From positions 619,001-683,000 of the forward strand of contig CAWZYM010000076.1 in NCBI GenBank assembly GCA_963966185.1: DNA of 64,000 bases. The letters are read 5' to 3'. The DNA is from Rhabditoides inermis (taxonomy: Eukaryota > Nematoda > Chromadorea > Rhabditida > Rhabditidae). The position numbers and the translations under genes are program-made. This document shows, one piece after another, positions 48,590 to 62,028 of the stretch. The number at the start of each line of letters is the position of its first letter. Within the stretch, counting starts at the first letter, position 1. The notes under the pieces are model-generated. The model was not told the DNA's origin. It was given only the letters and a program-made list of their open reading frames with translations, and did not search any database.

Positions 48590-51500
48590 ATTCAATTATC
48601 GAAACAAGGGTGGACTGTGTCCAAGAGCATCCGTTCATCCTGCTTAGAACATTTCGAACGTTTCCCTAAAATGATATATATTTGTCATCTACTCTACACT
48701 GTATGTACGAATGAAAACACTTGCATTGTAATGATCGAGTAGTCAAAACGAGAAGAAATATTTAATTCATTCATCACAACAAGGGTGGACTGTGTGCAAG
48801 AACATCTGTTCATCCTGCTTAGAACATCTCGAACGTTCCGCCTATAATAACATCTATTCGTCATCAACTGTACACTGTATGCACGCTTTGAAAACACTTA
48901 CATTGTAATGATCGAGCAGTCAAAACGAGAAGAAAAAAATAATTCAATTATCGAAACAAGGGTGGACTGTGTCCAAGAGCATCCGTTCATCCTGCTTAGA
49001 ACATCTCGAACGTTACCCTATAATGACATATACTTGTCATCTACTCTACACTGTATGTACAAATTTGAAAACGTTTGCATTGTAATGATCGAGCAGTCAA
49101 AACGAGAAGAAATATATAATTCATTTATCAAAACAATGGTGGACTGTGGCCAAGAGCATCTGTTCATCCTGCTCAGAACATCTCGAACGTTTCCCTATCA
49201 TGACATCTATTCGTCTTCAACTCTACACTGTCTGTACGATTCGAAAACACTTACATTGTATTGATCAAGCAGTCAAAACGAGAAGAAATTTATAATTCAA
49301 TTATCGAAACAAGGGTGGACTGTGTCCAAGAGCATCCGTTCATCCTGCTTAGAACATTTCGAACGTTTCCCTGTCATGACATCTATTCGTCTTCAACTCT
49401 ACACTGTCTGTACGATTCGAAAACACTTACATTGTATTGATCAAGCAGTCAAAACGAGAAGAAATTTATAATTCAATTATCGAAACAAGGGTGGACTGTG
49501 TCCAAGAGCATCCGTTCATCCTGCTTAGAACATCTCAAACGTTCCCCTATAATGACATATACTTGTCATCTACTCTACACTGTATGTACGACTTGAAAAC
49601 ACTTGCATTCTAATGATCGAGCAGTCAAAACGAGAAGAAATATTTAATTCATTCATCACAACAAGGGTGGACTGTGTTCAAGAACATCTGTTCATCCTGC
49701 TTAGAACATCTCGAACGTTCCGCCTATAATGACAGTTATTTGTTATCAACTGTACACTGTATGCACGCTTTAAAAACACTTGCATTGTAATGATCGAGTA
49801 GTCAAAACGAAAAGAAATATATAATTCAATTATCGAAACAAGGGTGGACTGTGTCCAAGAGCATCCGTTCATCCTGCTTAGAACATTTCGAACGTTTCCC
49901 TAAAATGACATATACTTGTCATCTACTCTACACTGAATGTACGACTTGAAAACACTTGCATTGTAATGATCGAGTAGTCAAAACGAGAAGAAATATTTAA
50001 TTCATTCATCACAACAAGGGTGGACTGTGTGCAAGAACATCTGTTCATCCTGCTTAGAACATCTCGAACGTTCCGCCTATAATAACATCTATTCGTCATC
50101 AACTGTACACTGTATGCACGCTTTGAAAACACTTACATTGTAATGATCGAGCAGTCAAAACGAGAAGAAAAAAATAATTCAATTATCGAAACAAGGGTGG
50201 ACTGTGTCCAAGAGCATCCGTTCATCCTGCTTAGAACATCTCAAACGTTCCCCTATAATGACATATACTTGTCATCTACTCTACACTGTATGTACGACTT
50301 GAAAACACTTGCATTGTAATGATCGAGCAGTCAAAACGAGAAGAAATATTTAATTCATTCATCACAACAAGGGTGGACTGTGTTCAAGAACATCTGTTCA
50401 TCCTGCTTAGAACATCTCGAACGTTCCGCCTATAATGACAGTTATTTGTTATCAACTGTACACTGTATGCACGCTTTAAAAACACTTGCATTGTAATGAT
50501 CGAGTAGTCAAAACGAAAAGAAATATATAATTCAATTATCGAAACAATTGTGGACTGTGTCCAAGAGCATCCGTTCATCCTGCTTAGAACATTTCGAACG
50601 TTTCCCTAAAATGATATATACTTGTCATCTACTCTACACTGTATGTACGAATGAAAACACTTGCATTGTAATGATCGAGTAGTCAAAACGAGAAGAAATA
50701 TTTAATTCATTCATCACAACAAGGGTGGACTGTGTGCAAGAACATCTGTTCATCCTGCTTAGAACATCTCGAACGTTCCGCCTATAATAACATCTATTCG
50801 TCATCAACTGTACACTGTATGCACGCTTTGAAAACACTTACATTGTAATGATCGAGCAGTCAAAACGAGAAGAAAAAAATAATTCAATTATCGAAACAAG
50901 GGTGGACTGTGTCCAAGAGCATCCGTTCATCCTGCTTAGAACATCTCGAACGTTACCCTATAATGACATATACTTGTCATCTACTCTACACTGTATGTAC
51001 AAATTTGAAAACGTTTGCATTGTAATGATCGAGCAGTCAAAACGAGAAGAAATATATAATTCATTTATCAAAACAATGGTGGACTGTGGCCAAGAGCATC
51101 TGTTCATCCTGCTCAGAACATCTCGAACGTTTCCCTATCATGACATCTATTCGTCTTCAACTCTACACTGTCTGTACGATTCGAAAACACTTACATTGTA
51201 TTGATCAAGCAGTCAAAACGAGAAGAAATTTATAATTCAATTATCGAAACAAGGGTGGACTGTGTCCAAGAGCATCCGTTCATCCTGCTTAGAACATTTC
51301 GAACGTTTCCCTGTCATGACATCTATTCGTCTTCAACTCTACACTGTCTGTACGATTCGAAAACACTTACATTGTATTGATCAAGCAGTCAAAACGAGAA
51401 GAAATTTATAATTCAATTATCGAAACAAGGGTGGACTGTGTCCAAGAGCATCCGTTCATCCTGCTTAGAACATCTCAAACGTTCCCCTATAATGACATAT

Positions 51501-52180
51501 ACTTGTCATCTACTCTACACTGTATGTACGACTTGAAAACACTTGCATTCTAATGATCGAGCAGTCAAAACGAGAAGAAATATTTAATTCATTCATCACA
51601 ACAAGGGTGGACTGTGTTCAAGAACATCTGTTCATCCTGCTTAGAACATCTCGAACGTTCCGCCTATAATGACAGTTATTTGTTATCAACTGTACACTGT
51701 ATGCACGCTTTAAAAACACTTGCATTGTAATGATCGAGTAGTCAAAACGAAAAGAAATATATAATTCAATTATCGAAACAAGGGTGGACTGTGTCCAAGA
51801 GCATCCGTTCATCCTGCTTAGAACATTTCGAACGTTTCCCTAAAATGACATATACTTGTCATCTACTCTACACTGAATGTACGACTTGAAAACACTTGCA
51901 TTGTAATGATCGAGTAGTCAAAACGAGAAGAAATATTTAATTCATTCATCACAACAAGGGTGGACTGTGTGCAAGAACATCTGTTCATCCTGCTTAGAAC
52001 ATCTCGAACGTTCCGCCTATAATAACATCTATTCGTCATCAACTGTACACTGTATGCACGCTTTGAAAACACTTACATTGTAATGATCGAGCAGCCAAAA
52101 CGAGAAGAAAAAAATAATTCAATTATCGAAACAAGGGTGGACTGTGTCCAAGAGCATCCGTTCATCCTGCTTAGAACATC
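48590..52180 (+). repeat. 11-mer HOR, 1940-bp period, about 1.85 copies
   Basis: 48590-50240 matches 50530-52180 at 1940 bp. Both share the unusual aaaatgatatata variant (48669 and 50609), absent from neighbouring monomers. Confidence 0.78.
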
Positions 52181-54305
52181 TCGAACGTTACCCTATAATG
52201 ACATATACTTGTCATCTACTCTACACTGTATGTACACATTTGAAAACGTTTGCATTGTAATGATCGAGCAGTCAAAACGAGAAGAAATATTTAATTCATT
52301 CATCACAACAAGGGTGGACTGTGTGCAAGAACATCTGTTCATCCTGCTTAGAACATCTCGAACGTTCCGCCTATAATAACATCTGTTCGTCATCAACTGT
52401 ACACTGTATGCACGCTTTGAAAACACTTACATTGTAATGATCGAGCAGTCAAAACGAGAAGAAATATTTAATTCATTCATCAAAACAAGGGTGGACTGTG
52501 TCCAAGAGCATTTGTTCATCCTGCTTAGAACATCTTGAACGTTTCCCTATCATGACATCTATTCGTCTTCAACTCTACACTGTCTGTACGATTCGAAAAC
52601 ACTTACATTGTATTGATCAAGCAGTCAAAACGAGAAGAAATTTATAATTCAATTATCGAAACAAGGGTGGACTGTGTCCAAGAGCATCTGTTTATCCTGC
52701 TTAGAACATCTCGAACGTTCCGCCTATAATAACATCTATTCGTCATCAACTGTACACTGTATGTACGACTTGAAAACACTTGCATTGTATTGATCAAGCA
52801 GTCAAAACGAGAAGAAATTTATAATTCATTTATCAAAACAATGGTGGACTGTGGCCAAGAGCATCTGTTCATCCTGCTCAGAACATCTCGAACGTTCCCC
52901 TATAATGACATATACTTGTCATCTACTCTACACTGTATGTACGACTTGAAAACACTTGCATTCTAATGATCGAGCAGTCAAAACGAGAAGAAATATTTAA
53001 TTCATTCATCACAACAAGGGTGGACTGTGTTCAAGAACATCTGTTCATCCTGCTTAGAACATCTCGAACGTTCCGCCTATAATGACAGTTATTTGTTATC
53101 AACTGTACACTGTATGCACGCTTTAAAAACACTTGCATTGTAATGATCGAGTAGTCAAAACGAAAAGAAATATATAATTCAATTATCGAAACAAGGGTGG
53201 ACTGTGTCCAAGAGCATCCGTTCATCCTGCTTAGAACATTTCGAACGTTTCCCTAAAATGACATATACTTGTCATCTACTCTACACTGAATGTACGACTT
53301 GAAAACACTTGCATTGTAATGATCGAGTAGTCAAAACGAGAAGAAATATTTAATTCATTCATCACAACAAGGGTGGACTGTGTGCAAGAACATCTGTTCA
53401 TCCTGCTTAGAACATCTCGAACGTTCCGCCTATAATAACATCTATTCGTCATCAACTGTACACTGTATGCACGCTTTGAAAACACTTACATTGTAATGAT
53501 CGAGCAGCCAAAACGAGAAGAAAAAAATAATTCAATTATCGAAACAAGGGTGGACTGTGTCCAAGAGCATCCGTTCATCCTGCTTAGAACATCTCGAACG
53601 TTACCCTATAATGACATATACTTGTCATCTACTCTACACTGTATGTACACATTTGAAAACGTTTGCATTGTAATGATCGAGCAGTCAAAACGAGAAGAAA
53701 TATTTAATTCATTCATCACAACAAGGGTGGACTGTGTGCAAGAACATCTGTTCATCCTGCTTAGAACATCTCGAACGTTCCGCCTATAATAACATCTGTT
53801 CGTCATCAACTGTACACTGTATGCACGCTTTGAAAACACTTACATTGTAATGATCGAGCAGTCAAAACGAGAAGAAATATTTAATTCATTCATCAAAACA
53901 AGGGTGGACTGTGTCCAAGAGCATTTGTTCATCCTGCTTAGAACATCTTGAACGTTTCCCTATCATGACATCTATTCGTCTTCAACTCTACACTGTCTGT
54001 ACGATTCGAAAACACTTACATTGTATTGATCAAGCAGTCAAAACGAGAAGAAATTTATAATTCAATTATCGAAACAAGGGTGGACTGTGTCCAAGAGCAT
54101 CTGTTTATCCTGCTTAGAACATCTCGAACGTTCCGCCTATAATAACATCTATTCGTCATCAACTGTACACTGTATGTACGACTTGAAAACACTTGCATTG
54201 TATTGATCAAGCAGTCAAAACGAGAAGAAATTTATAATTCATTTATCAAAACAATGGTGGACTGTGGCCAAGAGCATCTGTTCATCCTGCTCAGAACATC
54301 TCGAA
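51480..54305 (+). repeat. 8-mer HOR, exact two-copy tandem, 1413-bp period
   Basis: 51480-52892 is followed directly by its copy at 52893-54305. The join lies in the cgaacgtt core, where the monomer switches from gctcagaacatctcgaac to gttcccctataatgac. Private variants acacatttg and acatctgttcg are in both copies. Confidence 0.82.
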
Positions 54306-54969
54306 CGTTTCCCTATCATGACATCTATTCGTCTTCAACTCTACACTGTCTGTACGATTCGAAAACACTTACATTGTATTGATCAAGCAGTCAAAACGAG
54401 AAGAAATTTATAATTCAATTATCGAAACAAGGGTGGACTGTGTCCAAGAGCATCCGTTCATCCTGCTTAGAACATTTCGAACGTTTCCCTATCATGACAT
54501 CTATTCGTCTTCAACTCTACACTGTCTGTACGATTTGAAAACACTTACATTGTATTGATCAAGCAGTCAAAACGAGAAGAAATTTATAATTCAATTATCG
54601 AAACAAGGGTGGACTGTGTCCAAGAGCATCCGTTCATCCTGCTTAGAACATCTCAAACGTTCCCCTATAATGACATATACTTGTCATCTACTCTACACTG
54701 TATGTACGACTTGAAAACACTTGCATTCTAATGATCGAGCAGTCAAAACGAGAAGAAATATTTAATTCATTCATCACAACAAGGGTGGACTGTGTTCAAG
54801 AACATCTGTTCATCCTGCTTAGAACATCTCGAACGTTCCGCCTATAATGACAGTTATTTGTTATCAACTGTACACTGTATGCACGCTTTAAAAACACTTG
54901 CATTGTAATGATCGAGTAGTCAAAACGAAAAGAAATATATAATTCAATTATCGAAACAAGGGTGGACTG

Positions 54970-57900
54970 TGTCCAAGAGCATCTGTTTATCCTGCTTAGA
55001 ACATCTCGAACGTTCCCTTTTAATGGCATCTATTCGTCATCAACTCTACACTGTATGTACAATTCAAAAACACTTGCATTGTAATGATCGAGTAGTCAAA
55101 ACGAGAATAAATATTTAATTCAATTATCAAAACAAGGGTGGACTGTGTTCAAGAGCATCTGTTCATCCTGCTTAGAACATCTCGAACGTTACCCTAAAAT
55201 GACATATACTTGTAATCTACTCTACACTGTATGTACGACTTGAAAACACTTGCATTGTAATGATCGAGTAGTCGAAACGAGAAGAAATATTTAATTCATT
55301 CATCACAACAAGGGTGGACTGTGTGCAAGAACATCTGTTCATCCTGCTTAGAACATCTCGAACGTTCCGCCTATAATAACATCTATTCGTCATCAACTGT
55401 ACACTATATGCACGCTTTGAAAACACTTACATTGTAATGATCGAGCAGTCAAAACGAGAATAAATATTTAATTCAATTATCAAAACAAGGGTGGACTGTG
55501 TCCAAGAGCATCTGTTCATCCTGCTTAGAACATCTCGAACGTTACCCTAAAATGACATATACTTGTCATCTACTCTACACTGTATGTACGACTTGAAAAC
55601 ACTTGCATTGTAATGATCGAGCAGTCAAAACGAGAAGAAATATATAATTCATTTATCAAAACAATGGTGGACTGTGGCCAAGAGCATCTGTTCATCCTGC
55701 TCAGAACATCTCGAACGTTTCCCTATCATGACATCTATTCGTCTTCAACTCTACACTGTCTGTACGATTTGAAAACACTTACATTGTAATGATCGAGCAG
55801 TCAAAACGAGAAGAAATATTTAATTCATTCATCAAAACAAGGGTGGACTGTGTCCAAGAGCATTTGTTCATCCTGCTTAGAACATCTTGAACGTTCCCCT
55901 ATAATGACATCTATTCGTCATCAATTATACACTGTATGTACAAATTTGAAAACGTTTGCATTGTAATGATCAAGCAGTCAAAACGAGAAGAAATATATGA
56001 TTCATTTATCAAAACAAGGGTGGACTGTGTCCAAGAGCATCTGTTTATCCTGCTTAGAACATCTCGAACGTTCCGCCTATAATAACATCTATTCGTCATC
56101 AACTGTACACTATATGCACGCTTTGAAAACACTTACATTGTAATGATCGAGCAGTCAAAACGAGAAGAAAAAAAATAATTCAATTATCGAAACAAGGGTG
56201 GACTGTGTCCAAGAGCATCCGTTCATCCTGCTTAGAACATCTCGAACGTTACCCTATAATGACATATACTTGTCATCAACTGTTCACTGTATGCACGCTT
56301 TGAAAACACTTACATTGTAATGATCGAGCAGTCAAAACGAGAAGAAATATTTAAGTCATTCATCAAAACAAGGGTGGACTGTGTTCAAGAGCATCTGTTC
56401 ATCCTGCTTAGAACATCTCGAACGTTACCCTAAAATGACATATACTTGTAATCTACTCTACACTGTATGTACGACTTGAAAACACTTGCATTGTAATGAT
56501 CGAGTAGTCAAAACGAGAAGAAATATTTAATTCATTCATCACAACAAGGGTGGACTGTGTGCAAGAACATCTGTTCATCCTGCTTAGAACATCTTGAACG
56601 TTCTCCTATAATGACATCTATTCGTCATCAATTATACACTGTATGTACAATTTGAAAACACTTACATTGTAATGATCGAGCAGTCAAAACGAGAAGAAAT
56701 AAATAATTCAATTATCGAAACAAGGGTGGACTGTGTCCAAGAGCATCTGTTTATCCTGCTTAGAACATCTCGAACGTTCCCTTTTAATGGCATCTATTCG
56801 TCATCAACTCTACACTGTATGTACAATTCGAAAACACTTGCATTGTAATGATCGAGTAGTCAAAACGAGAATAAATATTTAATTCAATTATCAAAACAAG
56901 GGTGGACTGTGTTCAAGAGCATCTGTTCATCCTGCTTAGAACATCTCGAACGTTACCCTAAAATGACATATACTTGTAATCTACTCTACACTGTATGTAC
57001 GACTTGAAAACACTTGCATTGTAATGATCGAGTAGTCAAAACGAGAAGAAATATTTAATTCATTCATCACAACAAGGGTGGACTGTGTGCAAGAACATCT
57101 GTTCATCCTGCTTAGAACATCTCGAACGTTCCGCCTATAATAACATCTATTCGTCATCAACTGTACACTATATGCACGCTTTGAAAACACTTACATTGTA
57201 ATGATCGAGCAGTCAAAACGAGAATAAATATTTAATTCAATTATCAAAACAAGGGTGGACTGTGTCCAAGAGCATCTGTTCATCCTGCTTAGAACATCTC
57301 GAACGTTACCCTAAAATGACATATACTTGTCATCTACTCTACACTGTATGTACGACTTGAAAACACTTGCATTGTAATGATCGAGCAGTCAAAACGAGAA
57401 GAAATATATAATTCATTTATCAAAACAATGGTGGACTGTGGCCAAGAGCATCTGTTCATCCTGCTCAGAACATCTCGAACGTTTCCCTATCATGACATCT
57501 ATTCGTCTTCAACTCTACACTGTCTGTACGATTTGAAAACACTTACATTGTAATGATCGAGCAGTCAAAACGAGAAGAAATATTTAATTCATTCATCAAA
57601 ACAAGGGTGGACTGTGTCCAAGAGCATTTGTTCATCCTGCTTAGAACATCTTGAACGTTCCCCTATAATGACATCTATTCGTCATCAATTATACACTGTA
57701 TGTACAAATTTGAAAACGTTTGCATTGTAATGATCAAGCAGTCAAAACGAGAAGAAATATATGATTCATTTATCAAAACAATGGTGGACTGTGGCCAAGA
57801 GCATCTGTTCATCCTGCTCAGAACATCTCGAACGTTTCCCTATCATGACATCTATTCGTCTTCAACTCTACACTGTCTGTACGATTTGAAAACACTTACA

Positions 57901-58350
57901 TTGTAATGATCGAGCAGTCAAAACGAGAAGAAATAAATAATTCAATTATCGAAACAAGGGTGGACTGTGTCCAAGAGCATCTGTTTATCCTGCTTAGAAC
58001 ATCTCGAACGTTCCGCCTATAATAACATCTATTCGTCATCAACTGTACACTATATGCACGCTTTGAAAACACTTACATTGTAATGATCGAGCAGTCAAAA
58101 CGAGAAGAAAAAAAATAATTCAATTATCGAAACAAGGGTGGACTGTGTCCAAGAGCATCCGTTCATCCTGCTTAGAACATCTCGAACGTTACCCTATAAT
58201 GACATATACTTGTCATCAACTGTTCACTGTATGCACGCTTTGAAAACACTTACATTGTAATGATCGAGCAGTCAAAACGAGAAGAAATATTTAAGTCATT
58301 CATCAAAACAAGGGTGGACTGTGTCCAAGAGCATCTGTTCATCCTGCTTA
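54970..58350 (+). repeat. 10-mer/11-mer HOR pair (1764 bp, then 1940 bp)
   Basis: 54970-56014 matches 56734-57778 at 1764 bp. From about 56020 the match continues at 1940 bp (56020-56370 with 57960-58310), so the second copy has one extra monomer of 176 bp inserted at aaaacaatggtggactgtgg. The rare catcaactgttcactgtatg monomer is in both (56275 and 58215). Confidence 0.72.
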
Positions 58351-58504
58351 GAACATCTTGAACGTTCCCCTATAATGACATCTATTCGTCATCAATTATA
58401 CACTGTATGTACAAATTTGAAAACGTTTGCATTGTAATGATCAAGCAGTCAAAACGAGAAGAAATTTATGATTCATTTATCAAAACAATGGTGGACTGTG
58501 TCTA

Positions 58505-61431
58505 AGAGCATCTGTTCATCCTGCTCAGAACATCTCGAACGTTTCCCTATCATGACATCTATTCGTCTTCAACTCTACACTGTCTGTACGATTTGAAAAC
58601 ACTTACATTGTAATGATCGAGCAGTCAAAACGAGAAGAAATATTTAATTCATTCATCACAACAAGGGTGGACTGTGTTCAAGAACATCTGTTCATCCTGC
58701 TTAGAACATCTCGAACGTTCCGCCTATAATGACAGTTATTCGTCATCAACTGTACACTGTATGCACGCTTAAAAACACTTGCATTGTAATGATCGAGTAG
58801 TCAAAACGAGAAGAAATATATAATTCAATTATCGAAACAAGGGTGGACTGTGTCCAAGAGCATCCGTTCATCCTGCTTAGAACATTTCGAACGTCACCCT
58901 AAAATGACATATACTTGTCATCTACTCTACACTGTATCTACGACTTGAAAACACTTGCATTGTAATGATCGAGCAGTCAAAACGAGAAGAAATATTTAAT
59001 TCATTCATCAAAACAAGGGTGGACTGTGTCCAAGAGCATCTGTTCATCCTGCTTAGAACATCTTGAACGTTCCCCCATAATGACATCTATTCGTCATCAA
59101 TTATACACTGTATGTACAAATTTGAAAACGTTTGCATTGTAATGATCAAGCAGTCAAAACGAGAAGAAATAAATAATTCAATTTTCGAAACAAGGGTGGA
59201 CTGTGTCCAAGAGCATCTGTTTATCCTGCTTAGAACATCTCGAAGGTTCCCTTTTAATGGCATCTATTCGTCATCAACTCTACACTGTATGTACAATTTG
59301 AAAACACTTGCATTGTAATGATCGAGTAGTCAAAACGAGAATAAATATTTAATTCAATTATCAAAACAAGGGTGGACTGTGTTCAAGAGCATCTGTTCAT
59401 CCTGCTTAGAACATCTCGAACGTTACCCTAAAATGACATATACTTGTAATCTACTCTACACTGTATGTACGACTTGAAAACACTTGCATTGTAATGATCG
59501 AGTAGTCAAAACGAGAAGAAATATTTAATTCATTCATCACAACAAGGGTGGACTGTGTGCAAGAACATCTGTTCATCCTGCTTAGAACATCTCGAACGTT
59601 CCGCCTATAATAACATCTATTCGTCATCAACTGTACACTATATGCACGCTTTGAAAACACTTACATTGTAATGATCGAGCAGTCAAAACGAGAAGAAAAA
59701 AAATAATTCAATTATCGAAACAAGGGTGGACTGTGTCCAAGAGCATCCGTTCATCCTGCTTAGAACATCTCGAACGTTACCCTATAATGACATATACTTG
59801 TCATCTACTCTACACTGTATGTACAAATTTGAAAACGTTTGCATTGTAATGATCGAGCAGTCAAAACGAGAAGAAATATATAATTCATTTATCAAAACAA
59901 TGGTGGACTGTGGCCAAGAGCATCTGTTCATCCTGCTCAGAACATCTCGAACGTTTCCCTATCATGACATCTATTCGTCTTCAACTCTACACTGTCTGTA
60001 CGATTTGAAAACACTTACATTGTAATGATCGAGCAGTCAAAACGAGAAGAAATATTTAATTCATTCATCACAACAAGGGTGGACTGTGTTCAAGAACATC
60101 TGTTCATCCTGCTTAGAACATCTCGAACGTTCCGCCTATAATGACAGTTATTCGTCATCAACTGTACACTGTATGCACGCTTTAAAAACACTTGCATTGT
60201 AATGATCGAGTAGTCAAAACGAGAAGAAATATATAATTCAATTATCGAAACAAGGGTGGACTGTGTCCAAGAGCATCCGTTCATCCTGCTTAGAACATTT
60301 CGAACGTCACCCTAAAATGACATATACTTGTCATCTACTCTACACTGTATCTACGACTCGAAAACACTTGCATTGTAATGATCGAGCAGTCAAAACGAGA
60401 AGAAATATTTAATTCATTCATCAAAACAAGGGTGGACTGTGTCCAAGAGCATCTGTTCATCCTGCTTAGAACATCTTGAACGTTCCCCCATAATGACATC
60501 TATTCGTCATCAATTATACACTGTATGTACAAATTTGAAAACGTTTGCATTGTAATGATCAGGCAGTCAAAACGAGAAGAAATAAATAATTCAATTTTCG
60601 AAACAAGGGTGGACTGTGTCCAAGAGCATCTGTTTATCCTGCTTAGAACATCTCGAAGGTTCCCTTTTAATGGCATCTATTCGTCATCAACTCTACACTG
60701 TATGTACAATTTGAAAACACTTGCATTGTAATGATCGAGTAGTCAAAACGAGAATAAATATTTAATTCAATTATCAAAACAAGGGTGGACTGTGTTCAAG
60801 AGCATCTGTTCATCCTGCTTAGAACATCTCGAACGTTACCCTAAAATGACATATACTTGTAATCTACTCTACACTGTATGTACGACTTGAAAACACTTGC
60901 ATTGTAATGATCGAGTAGTCAAAACGAGAAGAAATATTTAATTCATTCATCACAACAAGGGTGGACTGTGTGCAAGAACATCTGTTCATCCTGCTTAGAA
61001 CATCTCGAACGTTCCGCCTATAATAACATCTATTCGTCATCAACTGTACACTATATGCACGCTTTGAAAACACTTACATTGTAATGATCGAGCAGTCAAA
61101 ACGAGAAGAAAAAAAATAATTCAATTATCGAAACAAGGGTGGACTGTGTCCAAGAGCATCCGTTCATCCTGCTTAGAACATCTCGAACGTTACCCTATAA
61201 TGACATATACTTGTCATCTACTCTACACTGTATGTACAAATTTGAAAACGTTTGCATTGTAATGATCGAGCAGTCAAAACGAGAAGAAATATATAATTCA
61301 TTTATCAAAACAATGGTGGACTGTGGCCAAGAGCATCTGTTCATCCTGCTCAGAACATCTCGAACGTTTCCCTATCATGACATCTATTCGTCTTCAACTC
61401 TACACTGTCTGTACGATTTGAAAACACTTAC
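58505..61431 (+). repeat. 8-mer HOR, 1413-bp period, about 2.07 copies
   Basis: 58505-60018 matches 59918-61431. Shared private variants include cgaacgtcaccctaaaatg, ttccccca and cgaaggttccc. This 8-mer differs in content from the 51-54 kb 8-mer. Confidence 0.78.
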
Positions 61432-61980
61432 ATTGTATTGATCAAGCAGTCAAAACGAGAAGAAATTTATAATTCAATTATCGAAACAAGGGTGGACTGT
61501 GTCCAAGAGCATCCGTTCATCCTGCTTAGAACATCTCAAACGTTCCCCTATAATGACATATACTTGTCATCTACTCTACACTGTATGTACGACTTGAAAA
61601 CACTTGCATTGTAATGATCGAGCAGTCAAAACGAGAAGAAATATTTAATTCATTCATCACAACAAGGGTGGACTGTGTTCAAGAACATCTGTTCATCCTG
61701 CTTAGAACATCTCGAACGTTCCGCCTATAATGACAGTTATTCGTCATCAACTGTACACTGTATGCACGCTTTAAAAACACTTGCATTGTAAAGATCGAGT
61801 AGTCAAAACGAGAAGAAATATATAATTCAATTATCGAAACAAGGGTGGACTGTGTCCAAGAGCATCCGTTCATCCTGCTTAGAACATTTCGAACGTCACC
61901 CTAAAATGACATATACTTGTCATCTACTCTACACTGTATCTACGACTTGAAAACACTTGCATTGTAATGATCGAGCAGTC

Positions 61981-62028
61981 AAAACGCTTTGAAAACACTT
62001 ACATTGTAATGATCGAGCAGCCAAAACG
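61981..62028 (+). other. Short monomer (42 bp) from a 135-bp deletion
   Basis: cagtcaaaacgctttgaaaa joins the end of one monomer to the middle of another through a shared acg (normally caaaacgagaag and tgcacgctttg). Successive aaaacg motifs lie at 61981 and 62023, 42 bp apart instead of 177. Confidence 0.85.
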
